Below are positions 1-6,530 of a stretch of 6,835 nt of DNA, one piece after another. The notes under the pieces are model-generated. The model saw nothing but the letters and a program-made list of their open reading frames with translations, searched no databases and was not told the origin of the DNA. The position numbers and the translations under genes were made by a program. The stretch is from Bacteroidales bacterium H10 (GTDB lineage: Bacteria > Bacteroidota > Bacteroidia > Bacteroidales > Muribaculaceae): positions 13,136-19,970 of the forward strand of contig DAAV01000102.1 of assembly GCA_001701295.1 (NCBI GenBank). The letters are read 5' to 3'. Numbering within the stretch: position 1 is the stretch's first letter; every line of letters starts with the position of its first letter.

Positions 1-37
1 GATAATTAAAGTTTCATGTGTATAGGACAAGGAAAAA

Positions 38-68
38 TTTGAATAATGAAGAAATTTTAGTAATTTTG
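38..68 (+). promoter_or_regulatory. Bacteroidota-type -33/-7 promoter of the KAS III gene
   Basis: A TTTG at 38-41 is followed after exactly 19 nt by TAATTTTG at 61-68. This matches the Bacteroides primary sigma factor consensus (TTTG, about 19-21 nt, TAnnTTTG) in every defined position. It lies in an AT-rich stretch free of genes and points towards the synthase gene on the plus strand. The start of transcription would be expected a few bases past the -7 box, near 75, giving a leader of about 100 nt to the preferred start codon at 173. The match is visible in the sequence; its activity is inferred. Confidence 0.7.
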
Positions 69-172
69 CACAAAATTAACCGTTGTGTGCAGTCTTCACA
101 TACTAAATGGATCTGCTGCAACATAAAATCAGAATTCGATCCAATAAACCACCCTGCTTACACCACACCCCA

Positions 173-1120
173 ATGTACATAAACGCCACAGGATACTATA
201 TACCGACAGAACGAGTAGACAACGCACATTTCTTTCCGATCAACGGTCTGACCGATGAATGGATAGTGAAACGCACCGGCATACATACCCGTTCGCGTGC
301 CGGAGAAAATGAAGGACAAAACAGCATGGCGCTTGCAGCCGTAGCCGATGCGGCGAAATCTCTTCCCTACGATATAAAAGATGTGGATCTGATAGTGTCG
401 GCCGCCTACTCGGCCTATGACACTGTAGCGACAGTAGCCCACGAGACACAGAAAGCTTTTGAAATAGATGGAGCGAAAGCACTGTACGTTTCTTCCGCAT
501 GTTCGTCGTTTGTAAACGGCCTCGAGGTCGTGGAAGGCTATTTCGCGATGGGCAAGGCCAGACGCGCATTGCTCATATGTTCCGAACACAACTCTTATTA
601 CTCTAACGAGACTGATGTCAAATGCGGCCACCTGTGGGGAGACGCGGCAGTGGCATTCTTCCTTTCCGCGGAACCATGCGCTGAAAATGAACCGGAAGTA
701 AAAGCCATATATACCTGCGGTCTCGGCAATATATCAAAAGGTCCCGAAGGGGTCAAGCTCCGTCCGAAAGAGGATGGAATCACTATGCCTGACGGACGTG
801 ATGTATTCATCCATGCCTGCAAATATATGATCCACGCTCTTGACGAGGCAGGAAAAATCGCAGGAGGCATAAAGACAAACGAGCTTGACTACATAATCTG
901 CCATCAGGCCAATCTGCGGATCGTGGCAAATGTGGCGCACCAGCTCGAACTGCCTGACGGACGTTTCCTGAACAACATCGGTGAACTCGGCAATACGGGA
1001 AGCGCCGGCGCACCCCTCGTATTCGCGCAGCACCGCTCCGACTTCAGGAAAGGAGAAAATATCGGTCTGACCGTATTCGGCGGCGGCTACTCCTGCGGTG
1101 CCTTCATCGTCCACATATAA
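173..1120 (+). CDS. Beta-ketoacyl-ACP synthase III (FabH-like) family protein
   Basis: Thiolase-fold condensing enzyme that in this family joins an acyl-CoA to malonyl-ACP in the cytoplasm. The 315-residue product has the full Cys-His-Asn triad: C110 in SSACSSF, H244 in CHQANLR and N274 in LGNTGSAG. It also has the WIVKRTGI motif near residue 30 and the Gly-rich C-terminal segment FGGGYSCGAF. In-frame translation is open from an ATG at 107, which would add 22 residues. I prefer 173 because it gives a length (315) and triad positions almost identical to E. coli FabH (317 residues; C112, H244, N274). The nucleophile context SSACSS differs from the AAACAG of E. coli FabH, so this may be a specialised paralogue rather than the housekeeping initiator of fatty acid synthesis. 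It has its own promoter and is convergent with the pse operon. Family call is firm; substrate and pathway are unknown. Confidence 0.88.
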   Translation: MYINATGYYIPTERVDNAHFFPINGLTDEWIVKRTGIHTRSRAGENEGQNSMALAAVADAAKSLPYDIKDVDLIVSAAYSAYDTVATVAHETQKAFEIDGAKALYVSSACSSFVNGLEVVEGYFAMGKARRALLICSEHNSYYSNETDVKCGHLWGDAAVAFFLSAEPCAENEPEVKAIYTCGLGNISKGPEGVKLRPKEDGITMPDGRDVFIHACKYMIHALDEAGKIAGGIKTNELDYIICHQANLRIVANVAHQLELPDGRFLNNIGELGNTGSAGAPLVFAQHRSDFRKGENIGLTVFGGGYSCGAFIVHI

Positions 1121-1130
1121 TCCAAGGAGG

Positions 1131-2150
1131 TTACCCGAGTTCGGCGGGGTCGATTCTGTCGCCGGGAGCGTAGGAACGTGACGCGCGGCGTGTCAGAAGG
1201 CGGTCAAGATGACGGGGATGAAGGCCGAAACCGGGACGTACGCAGGCCACGTTGTCGTTGGTGAAAGGCTCCCCGGGTGCTATCGGCGCCGAAGCGTAAA
1301 GCGACCGGCTCCACTGACGGCCCGGGCGCGCCAGAGATTCAGACTCAGACAATCCTTCTCCTGACGATAGGGCAGCCTCCGCCTGGCGCACATCCCTGAC
1401 CATCTGCGAGAATTCCCTGACATCCATCGAGAAGGCCGCATCCGGTCCACCAATATTACGGTCGAGGATAAAATGCTTCTCTATCATCACCGCACCCAAA
1501 GCCACTCCCAAAACCGGCAACATGCTGCCTGGAGAATGATCCGACAGACCGATTTTCACACCGAATCTCCGACGCATCTCAGGCATGAGCGAAAGCGCCG
1601 CATCCTCAATCCGTGCGGGATAGGCCGAAGTACATTTCAAGAGGGTTATGTCGTCATTCCCTACTTCATGACAGGCTGCGACCGCCTCTTCGATCTCGCG
1701 CACGGAAGCCACACCCGTACTGATGACCATCGGGCGTCCGAGGCGCGCGGCATAACGTATAAGATCCAGGTGCATCACCTCGAACGACGCGATCTTATAT
1801 ATCGGATTATCAAGAGACTCAAGAAGATCCACGGCCTCCCTGTCGAAAGGAGTGGAAAAACATTGAAGACCGCACTCACGGGCAAGCCCGAACAGCTCCT
1901 CATGCCACTCATACGGAGTCAGCGCCTCCCTGTACAGGTCATAGAGATACCTCCCGTCCCAGAGGCCGCCTTTAAGAAGAAAATCATCATTGCGCACATC
2001 AAGCGTAAGACTACGCGGCAGATAGGTCTGCAGTTTGACGGCATCGGCCCCCGTATCGGCTATCGCACGTATCGAATCGCGCGCTATCTGAAGGCTATGG
2101 TTATGGTTGGCGGAAAGCTCCGCCACGATCATACATCTGTTTTCAGCCAT
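1131..2150 (-). CDS. pseI: Pseudaminic acid synthase PseI
   Basis: Condenses 2,4-diacetamido-2,4,6-trideoxy-L-altrose with phosphoenolpyruvate to form pseudaminic acid; cytoplasmic, metal dependent. The 339-residue protein has the NeuB-type TIM barrel followed by a C-terminal SAF (antifreeze-like) domain from about residue 280. Visible landmarks are IVAELSANH (8-16), GADAVKLQTY (34-43), YKIASFE (118-124), KCTSAYP (172-178), LSDHSPG (202-208), IEKHF (223-227) and VRPGFGLHP (304-312). H205 and H226 correspond to the two metal-binding histidines of NeuB. The segments GGLWDGRYLYDLY and TPYEWH are typical of PseI rather than of sialic (NeuB) or legionaminic (LegI) synthases. Last gene of the operon; its ATG overlaps the pseG stop by 8 nt, which suggests translational coupling. 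Its stop lies 10 nt from that of the convergent synthase gene. Confidence 0.95.
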   Translation of the reverse strand: MAENRCMIVAELSANHNHSLQIARDSIRAIADTGADAVKLQTYLPRSLTLDVRNDDFLLKGGLWDGRYLYDLYREALTPYEWHEELFGLARECGLQCFSTPFDREAVDLLESLDNPIYKIASFEVMHLDLIRYAARLGRPMVISTGVASVREIEEAVAACHEVGNDDITLLKCTSAYPARIEDAALSLMPEMRRRFGVKIGLSDHSPGSMLPVLGVALGAVMIEKHFILDRNIGGPDAAFSMDVREFSQMVRDVRQAEAALSSGEGLSESESLARPGRQWSRSLYASAPIAPGEPFTNDNVACVRPGFGLHPRHLDRLLTRRASRSYAPGDRIDPAELG

Positions 2151-3108
2151 TGGAAAGACTCTTGAATAAGTTGATTATATCTTTGCGACGTGCATTGAAG
2201 TCAATATCAGGCGGACACGCCAACACTGCCCCGCTCTCCCGACCACTGTGTCTTTCATTTAGAGCAGACAATCTCTCCGCAATATCATCAGCAGGATCGA
2301 GGAGATTGCCAAGAGGGAGAAACCAGCCGTTTTCCGTCCCGTTTCTGTAAAAATCAGCCTGATTGTCCACGTAATAGCCTGCCGCTACGGGCAACCCTCT
2401 CGAGAATGCCTCCACACAGACCGTACTGGCCGGAAAAATTCCGATATCAGCATGATCCATTATGTCCGCCACAGTCTCCGCATCCACTTCACGCCATATA
2501 CTGATATTGTCATCCGGAGAATGTCCGATCAGCACGTTACGTCCGGCTATTATATCGACCGGGACCCCGGGGAGGACTCTGTGCAGGACCTCGATCATCT
2601 TATCAGTCAGACGATAAGGATCCGCTCCTCCCATGGCGAGCGCAATGCGCCGTATCACCGGGGGATATTCGCGTATGACTTTCGGGCGCAGAAACGGTTC
2701 TCTGAGAAATGCCCACTCGAGACCGCCGAAAAAACGGGTGTAGCTCTCAAGCGAAAAATCCTCACGCTTCAGGGGGCAGAAAGAGAACAAGGCATCGGCG
2801 ACAAAATGACGGTCATGAATATCGTCTATACATACCAAAGCACGACATCGGGAGCGAACTTCCCTCTGAAAGTCAGTATCGTAATAGTAATTGTCGAGAA
2901 CCACCACCTCTTCCTTACCCACACGCTCGAGAAAGGCAGCATTTGTAGCGGCCAATGAGTCACGGCCGGTATCAAAAGAGAGGACTTCACATTCAAAATC
3001 CCCGGCAAGATAAGCCGCGAGGGCCGATGTGCGTATAAAATGCCCGTATCCCGTTGTCGGTCCGGCGTCCGCCCTGAGGAGCACATGCGGCTTAGAGAGC
3101 AGTTTCAT
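2143..3108 (-). CDS. pseG: UDP-2,4-diacetamido-2,4,6-trideoxy-beta-L-altropyranose hydrolase PseG
   Basis: Removes UDP from the bis-acetamido L-altrose nucleotide to free the sugar used by PseI. It is a GT-B-like fold hydrolase of 321 residues, somewhat longer than Campylobacter PseG (about 274). The N-terminal RADAGPTTGYGHFIRT (12-27) is the family signature, with H23 matching the proposed catalytic histidine. Further landmarks are VVLDNYYYD (69-77), CIDDIHDRHF (93-102), MGGADP (159-164), DIGIFPAST (221-229) and the VDNQADFY region (247-254). An upstream in-frame ATG at 3135 would add 9 residues, but the ATG at 3108 places the signature at the usual distance from the N terminus and reduces the overlap with the upstream gene from 44 to 17 nt. 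PseG is diagnostic of the pseudaminic pathway, since the legionaminic and sialic routes use a hydrolysing 2-epimerase instead. Confidence 0.93.
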   Translation of the reverse strand: MKLLSKPHVLLRADAGPTTGYGHFIRTSALAAYLAGDFECEVLSFDTGRDSLAATNAAFLERVGKEEVVVLDNYYYDTDFQREVRSRCRALVCIDDIHDRHFVADALFSFCPLKREDFSLESYTRFFGGLEWAFLREPFLRPKVIREYPPVIRRIALAMGGADPYRLTDKMIEVLHRVLPGVPVDIIAGRNVLIGHSPDDNISIWREVDAETVADIMDHADIGIFPASTVCVEAFSRGLPVAAGYYVDNQADFYRNGTENGWFLPLGNLLDPADDIAERLSALNERHSGRESGAVLACPPDIDFNARRKDIINLFKSLSNG

Positions 3109-4294
3109 AGCGGATATATTCGCCGTCTTCATCAACAGTCACGGCGCCGAGTGCCTTCTCCAGCGCACGGGAGGCTTCATTGTCAATGCGCACACGTGTC
3201 TCTATGACAGTCACTCCGCATTCTTTCCGGAAATAATCGTAGACTGCCTTCATGAGTCTGCAGGCATGTCCGTGTCCGCGTTGTCCGGCCGCTATCCATA
3301 TTCCGCGCTCCATACGTCCCGGGGCGGTGAGCGCCATATTGAAGGAACCCACGACAGTGCCGTCTCTGTCAGTCACGGCATAATACTGCCTGTCCGCGCG
3401 TGTGCGAAGGCCCTTTATGAAATTCTCATGTTCTTCTCTTGCCACTGGATCGCGGTTGACCATTCTTATGCGGACTTCCGGATCGTTACGTCCCGCGAGC
3501 ATTGCCTCCGACAGCGGCGCATCCATGTCGGTATAAGGAATGCATTCATACCCGTCGACTCTGAATCGCCCCGGAAATATCGGTTGCCTCTCTTTCCTAT
3601 CGCCCGTGCCGTGAAGCAATCCGTATTTCATTTCGGCAAGTTTCCAGTCGGTAAGCGTATCAAGATCCTGCACCTCAAGTTCTGACAATACGATCGGCAT
3701 TGTATCCGGACTCCAGAGGGAGACGCAGGCGCGAAATTCGGCTACAGTGGTGAAATAGAACTGGCCAGCATCGTGATATGTCTTTTCAAGATCCTGCGAA
3801 CGGGCTCCGGCATATTCCGGATACCTCATGGCGATCCTGCCGCTCCCATTGATAAAAAGCGAACGCTGCACCGGATATGAATATTCCACGCAGGTGAAAG
3901 CGGCTTTCGCCTCTCCTCTCTCAAGAATTCCTGCGGCCGCGCGAAGCCGGTCGGCCGTCACGAAGGGTGCTGTGGCATAGATACATGCCACAGCATCGAA
4001 CCGCTCCCCCCTTTCGGCATAGCGGTCAAGAACCTCCAGAATCACATCGGCCGTAGTGGCGAAATCATCGGAAGTCCTGTCCGAACGCATGAAAGGGACC
4101 TCCGCGCCATACCGGCACGACACGTCGGCAATCTCCCTGTCGTCGGTAGAGACCATCACTCTGTCGAAGCATCCAGATCCGAGCGCCGCCTCTATGGAAT
4201 ATGCAATGATCGGTTTTCCTGCAAAATCCTTTATGTTTTTACGTTCTATCCGTTTGCTGCCTCCTCGCGCCGGAATTATAGCCAGAATCCTCAT
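3092..4294 (-). CDS. pseF: PseF-PseH fusion: CMP-pseudaminic acid synthetase plus aminosugar N-acetyltransferase
   Basis: Two-domain protein of 400 residues. Residues 1-229 form a complete cytidylyltransferase (PseF, transfers CMP from CTP to pseudaminic acid) with the nucleotide-binding signature IPARGGSKRIERKN (7-20), VSTDDREIA (48-56), YATAPF (106-111), HDAGQFYF (174-181) and the C-terminal DLDTLTDWKLAE (210-221). After a short charged linker (about 230-247), residues 248-400 form a GNAT domain resembling PseH, which acetylates C4 of UDP-4-amino-4,6-dideoxy-N-acetyl-beta-L-altrosamine using acetyl-CoA. It shows RNDPEVRIRM (269-278), EEHENFIKGL (287-296), the acetyl-CoA loop QRGHGH (338-343) and RIDNEASRALEKALGA (369-384). 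The frame is open throughout and no other pseH is in the window, so the fusion supplies this otherwise missing step. Starts 12 nt after pseC. The PseF call is firm; the PseH assignment rests on motif order plus context. Confidence 0.92.
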   Translation of the reverse strand: MRILAIIPARGGSKRIERKNIKDFAGKPIIAYSIEAALGSGCFDRVMVSTDDREIADVSCRYGAEVPFMRSDRTSDDFATTADVILEVLDRYAERGERFDAVACIYATAPFVTADRLRAAAGILERGEAKAAFTCVEYSYPVQRSLFINGSGRIAMRYPEYAGARSQDLEKTYHDAGQFYFTTVAEFRACVSLWSPDTMPIVLSELEVQDLDTLTDWKLAEMKYGLLHGTGDRKERQPIFPGRFRVDGYECIPYTDMDAPLSEAMLAGRNDPEVRIRMVNRDPVAREEHENFIKGLRTRADRQYYAVTDRDGTVVGSFNMALTAPGRMERGIWIAAGQRGHGHACRLMKAVYDYFRKECGVTVIETRVRIDNEASRALEKALGAVTVDEDGEYIRYETAL

Positions 4295-4306
4295 GTGAAA
4301 ATGCGA

Positions 4307-5470
4307 TCAACTATTGATAAATTCGAGAACTTTGTCGATTACATACTGCTGCTCCTCATCGGTGAGAGTAGGAAACATCGGCAGACTAAGGCAATGAGCG
4401 TAATAATCCTCGACGACCGGCAGTGAACCCTCTTTCCAGCCGAAGCGGCGATAATAGGGCATCAGATGCAACGGGGCGTAATGTACCTGTGCGAAAACGC
4501 CTTCGGCACGAAGTGCATCATACATGCGCCTGCGGTCTGAGACCTGGATGACATAAAGATGGAACGCATGAAATATGTCGTCTGCCCGCCAGGGTATCTT
4601 TATGCCGGGCACATCGCGGAATGCCTCGTCATAACGACGGGCGATCTCCTGACGGCGTGCCAGCCCCTGATCGGCGCGCGACAGCTGCGAAATGCCGAGA
4701 GCGGCCTGTATGTCGGTCAGACGGTAATTGAATCCGAGTTCCTGCATTTCGTAATACCATCCTCCGTCGTTCTTATGCAGCAATGCGGGATCGCGGGTTA
4801 TGCCGTGCGTACGGTAAAGGCGCAGGCGCTCCAGAAGTTCATCGCTGCAGGTAGTGACCATTCCCCCCTCGCCTGTGGCTATATGCTTGACAGGATGGAA
4901 AGAGAACACTGTGCAGTCGGCGAACCGGCTGTTGCCTGTGAGCTGTCGGTTTCCTTCCGAATCCGTCCACCATGCGCCCGGAGCGTGACATGCATCCTCT
5001 ATTATCCAGAGACCGTGCCGGTCGGCTATACGGCGGAACTGCTCAAGATTATGGGGATATCCGGCGAAATCGACTATCACCATTCCGGCGAAGGTGCCGA
5101 CGGGATTTTCCTCAAGAATCTTCTCGAGTTTGCCGGCATCCATAAGATATGTATCCGGATCGATGTCGCAGAAAGTCACGTCACCGCCACAATAGCGTAT
5201 GCAGTTGGCCGATGCAGCGAAGGTCATCGGCGTCACGATGACACGCTGGCCCGGCTTCACGCCGAGTGCCTTTGCGGCAATATGGAGGCCTGACGTAGCG
5301 TTGTTGACGGCCACGGCATGGCGTGCGCCGACATAATCGGCAAACTTACGTTCGAATTCATCGATCTTCGGGCCCTGAGTCAGATAATCGCTGCGCAGGG
5401 TTTCCACAACGGCCGCCACATCCTCGTCGGTGATATTCTGGCGTCCGTAAGGTATCGGCTTGTCTCTCAT
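4307..5470 (-). CDS. pseC: UDP-4-amino-4,6-dideoxy-N-acetyl-beta-L-altrosamine transaminase PseC
   Basis: PLP-dependent aminotransferase of the DegT/DnrJ/EryC1/StrS family that transfers an amino group, typically from glutamate, to C4 of the 4-keto sugar made by PseB. The 387 residues begin with the PseC-typical YGRQNITDEDVAAVVETL and SDYLTQGPKIDEFE. NNATSGLH (56-63) is the phosphate-binding region, EDACHAPGA (158-166) contains the Asp that contacts the PLP ring nitrogen, and SFHPVKHIATGEGG (190-203) contains the Schiff-base lysine K195. GFNYRLTDIQAALG lies near 246-259. The length is normal for the family. The start codon is 2 nt past the pseB stop and the order pseB-pseC is the usual one. 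The family alone has many substrates; the pathway context makes PseC the best choice. Confidence 0.94.
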   Translation of the reverse strand: MRDKPIPYGRQNITDEDVAAVVETLRSDYLTQGPKIDEFERKFADYVGARHAVAVNNATSGLHIAAKALGVKPGQRVIVTPMTFAASANCIRYCGGDVTFCDIDPDTYLMDAGKLEKILEENPVGTFAGMVIVDFAGYPHNLEQFRRIADRHGLWIIEDACHAPGAWWTDSEGNRQLTGNSRFADCTVFSFHPVKHIATGEGGMVTTCSDELLERLRLYRTHGITRDPALLHKNDGGWYYEMQELGFNYRLTDIQAALGISQLSRADQGLARRQEIARRYDEAFRDVPGIKIPWRADDIFHAFHLYVIQVSDRRRMYDALRAEGVFAQVHYAPLHLMPYYRRFGWKEGSLPVVEDYYAHCLSLPMFPTLTDEEQQYVIDKVLEFINS

Positions 5471-5472
5471 CT

Positions 5473-6495
5473 CTATCTGACTTCAAAATCCGGATCTACA
5501 AATTCCTTGATCTTCGCTCTCATGGACTCCACGGTCTCCCATTCGCTGTTCTTGTCGGAACTGTAATGGAAACCGTCAGGCACGGGTACGCCGCCATGAT
5601 GGCTTATATACTCCTCACGCGTGTGGAGGAATGAGACGGACGGCAGAATGGCATAATAATTCCCGATATCGATCGTATTGAGGGCATCGGTCGGAGTGAT
5701 CATCTCCTCGTGCAGTTTCTCGCCCGGGCGTATGCCCACTTCCACCTGAGGGATGGAGGGAGCTATCGCCGTGGCGACATCCTTGATATGGTATGACGGT
5801 ATCTTCGGAATGAATATCTCGCCTCCGAGATGATGTTCTATGGCCCACAATACCAGATCCACACCCGCCTCAAGCGATATATTGAAACGGGTCATGCGCA
5901 TGTCGGTGATAGGAAGCTCTGCCGCTCCTTTGTCGCGGAGATTTATGAAGAAGGGTATCACGCTTCCGCGCGAGCCCATGACGTTGCCATAACGCACCAC
6001 ACTGAAACGCACGGGATTGTCGCCCTTGATATTGTTGGCGGCGGTAAAGAGTTTGTCGCTGGTCAGTTTTGTGGCGCCGTAAAGGTTGATCGGCGCGCAT
6101 GCCTTGTCGGTAGAGAGGGCCACGACATGCTGCACTCCGGTGGCAAGAGCGGCATTGATGACATTCTGCGCACCGTTGACATTGGTCTTGATGCACTCTT
6201 CGGGATTATACTCCGCCGTATCGACCTGCTTTATGGCCGCGGCGTGGATGATCACGTCAATGCCCTGACAGGCGCGGATAAGACGCTCCCCGTCGCGGAC
6301 ATCTCCTATAAAGAATCTGAGCTGCGGATATTTGTCATGCGGATATTTCTGTTTGAGTTCGTATTGTTTGAGTTCATCGCGCGAATAAATCACTATCCGC
6401 TTCACATCGGGATAACGGCGCAAAATAACCTCTACGAATTTTTTACCGAACGAGCCTGTACCGCCCGTTATGAGTATTGACCTGTTGTTAAGCAT
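5473..6495 (-). CDS. pseB: UDP-N-acetylglucosamine 4,6-dehydratase (inverting) PseB
   Basis: First enzyme of the pathway: removes water from UDP-GlcNAc and inverts C5 to give UDP-2-acetamido-2,6-dideoxy-beta-L-arabino-hex-4-ulose. The 340-residue protein is a short-chain dehydrogenase/reductase of the FlaA1 type. It has the Rossmann motif GGTGSFG (11-17), IYSRDELKQYE (36-46), GDVRD (64-68), HAAAIKQVD (84-92), STDKA (128-132) and YGATK (139-143). D130, K131 and Y139 line up with the catalytic Asp132, Lys133 and Tyr141 of Helicobacter FlaA1/PseB, and K143 with the SDR lysine. RPGEKLHEEM (near 256-265) is also typical. The STDKACAPINLYGATK context favours the inverting PseB over the retaining LegB/PglF dehydratases. 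The ATG sits 8 nt after a short hairpin; the upstream gene ends 35 nt away. Confidence 0.95.
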   Translation of the reverse strand: MLNNRSILITGGTGSFGKKFVEVILRRYPDVKRIVIYSRDELKQYELKQKYPHDKYPQLRFFIGDVRDGERLIRACQGIDVIIHAAAIKQVDTAEYNPEECIKTNVNGAQNVINAALATGVQHVVALSTDKACAPINLYGATKLTSDKLFTAANNIKGDNPVRFSVVRYGNVMGSRGSVIPFFINLRDKGAAELPITDMRMTRFNISLEAGVDLVLWAIEHHLGGEIFIPKIPSYHIKDVATAIAPSIPQVEVGIRPGEKLHEEMITPTDALNTIDIGNYYAILPSVSFLHTREEYISHHGGVPVPDGFHYSSDKNSEWETVESMRAKIKEFVDPDFEVR

Positions 6496-6503
6496 ATCTT
6501 GAT

Positions 6504-6520
6504 GCGGACTGTCGGTCCGC
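6504..6520 (-). promoter_or_regulatory. Hairpin in the leader of pseB
   Basis: A perfect 6-bp inverted repeat (GCGGAC at 6504-6509, GTCCGC at 6515-6520) with a 5-nt loop lies in the 35-nt spacer between the CD225-like gene and pseB. In the mRNA it would end 8 nt before the pseB ATG. It has no U-run after it on the minus strand, so it is not a standard intrinsic terminator. It could limit ribosome access to pseB or mark an RNA processing site. The repeat is visible in the sequence; the role is inferred and could be chance. Confidence 0.35.
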
Positions 6521-6530
6521 CATATGGTTT

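Noticed and set aside
46..60. Four-codon open frame (ATG to TAG) in the leader, a possible leader peptide
   Set aside because: It lies upstream of the -7 box of the predicted promoter and so would not be in the transcript.
84..100. Weak TGTG/CACA inverted repeat in the leader of the synthase gene
   Set aside because: Only four base pairs with a long loop; expected by chance in this composition.
1124..1130. AAGGAGG, a perfect Shine-Dalgarno core on the plus strand
   Set aside because: No start codon follows at a suitable distance, the next bases are the end of pseI on the other strand, and Bacteroidota rarely rely on this signal.
1144..1167. CGGCG/CGCCG inverted repeat near the end of pseI as a possible terminator
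   Set aside because: Five-base stem with a loop of over ten bases, inside conserved coding sequence, and no T-run on either side.
1473..2165. Plus-strand open frame of 230 codons across pseI
   Set aside because: It lies entirely opposite the conserved PseI coding sequence, and its product shows no recognisable domain and an odd His/Arg-rich composition typical of an antisense shadow.
4559..5293. Plus-strand open frame of 244 codons inside pseC
   Set aside because: Antisense to a well-conserved aminotransferase with no domain or start signal of its own; the long frame follows from the codon bias of pseC.
5830..6480. Plus-strand open frame of 216 codons opposite pseB
   Set aside because: Shadow of the Rossmann-fold coding region of pseB; no recognisable family.
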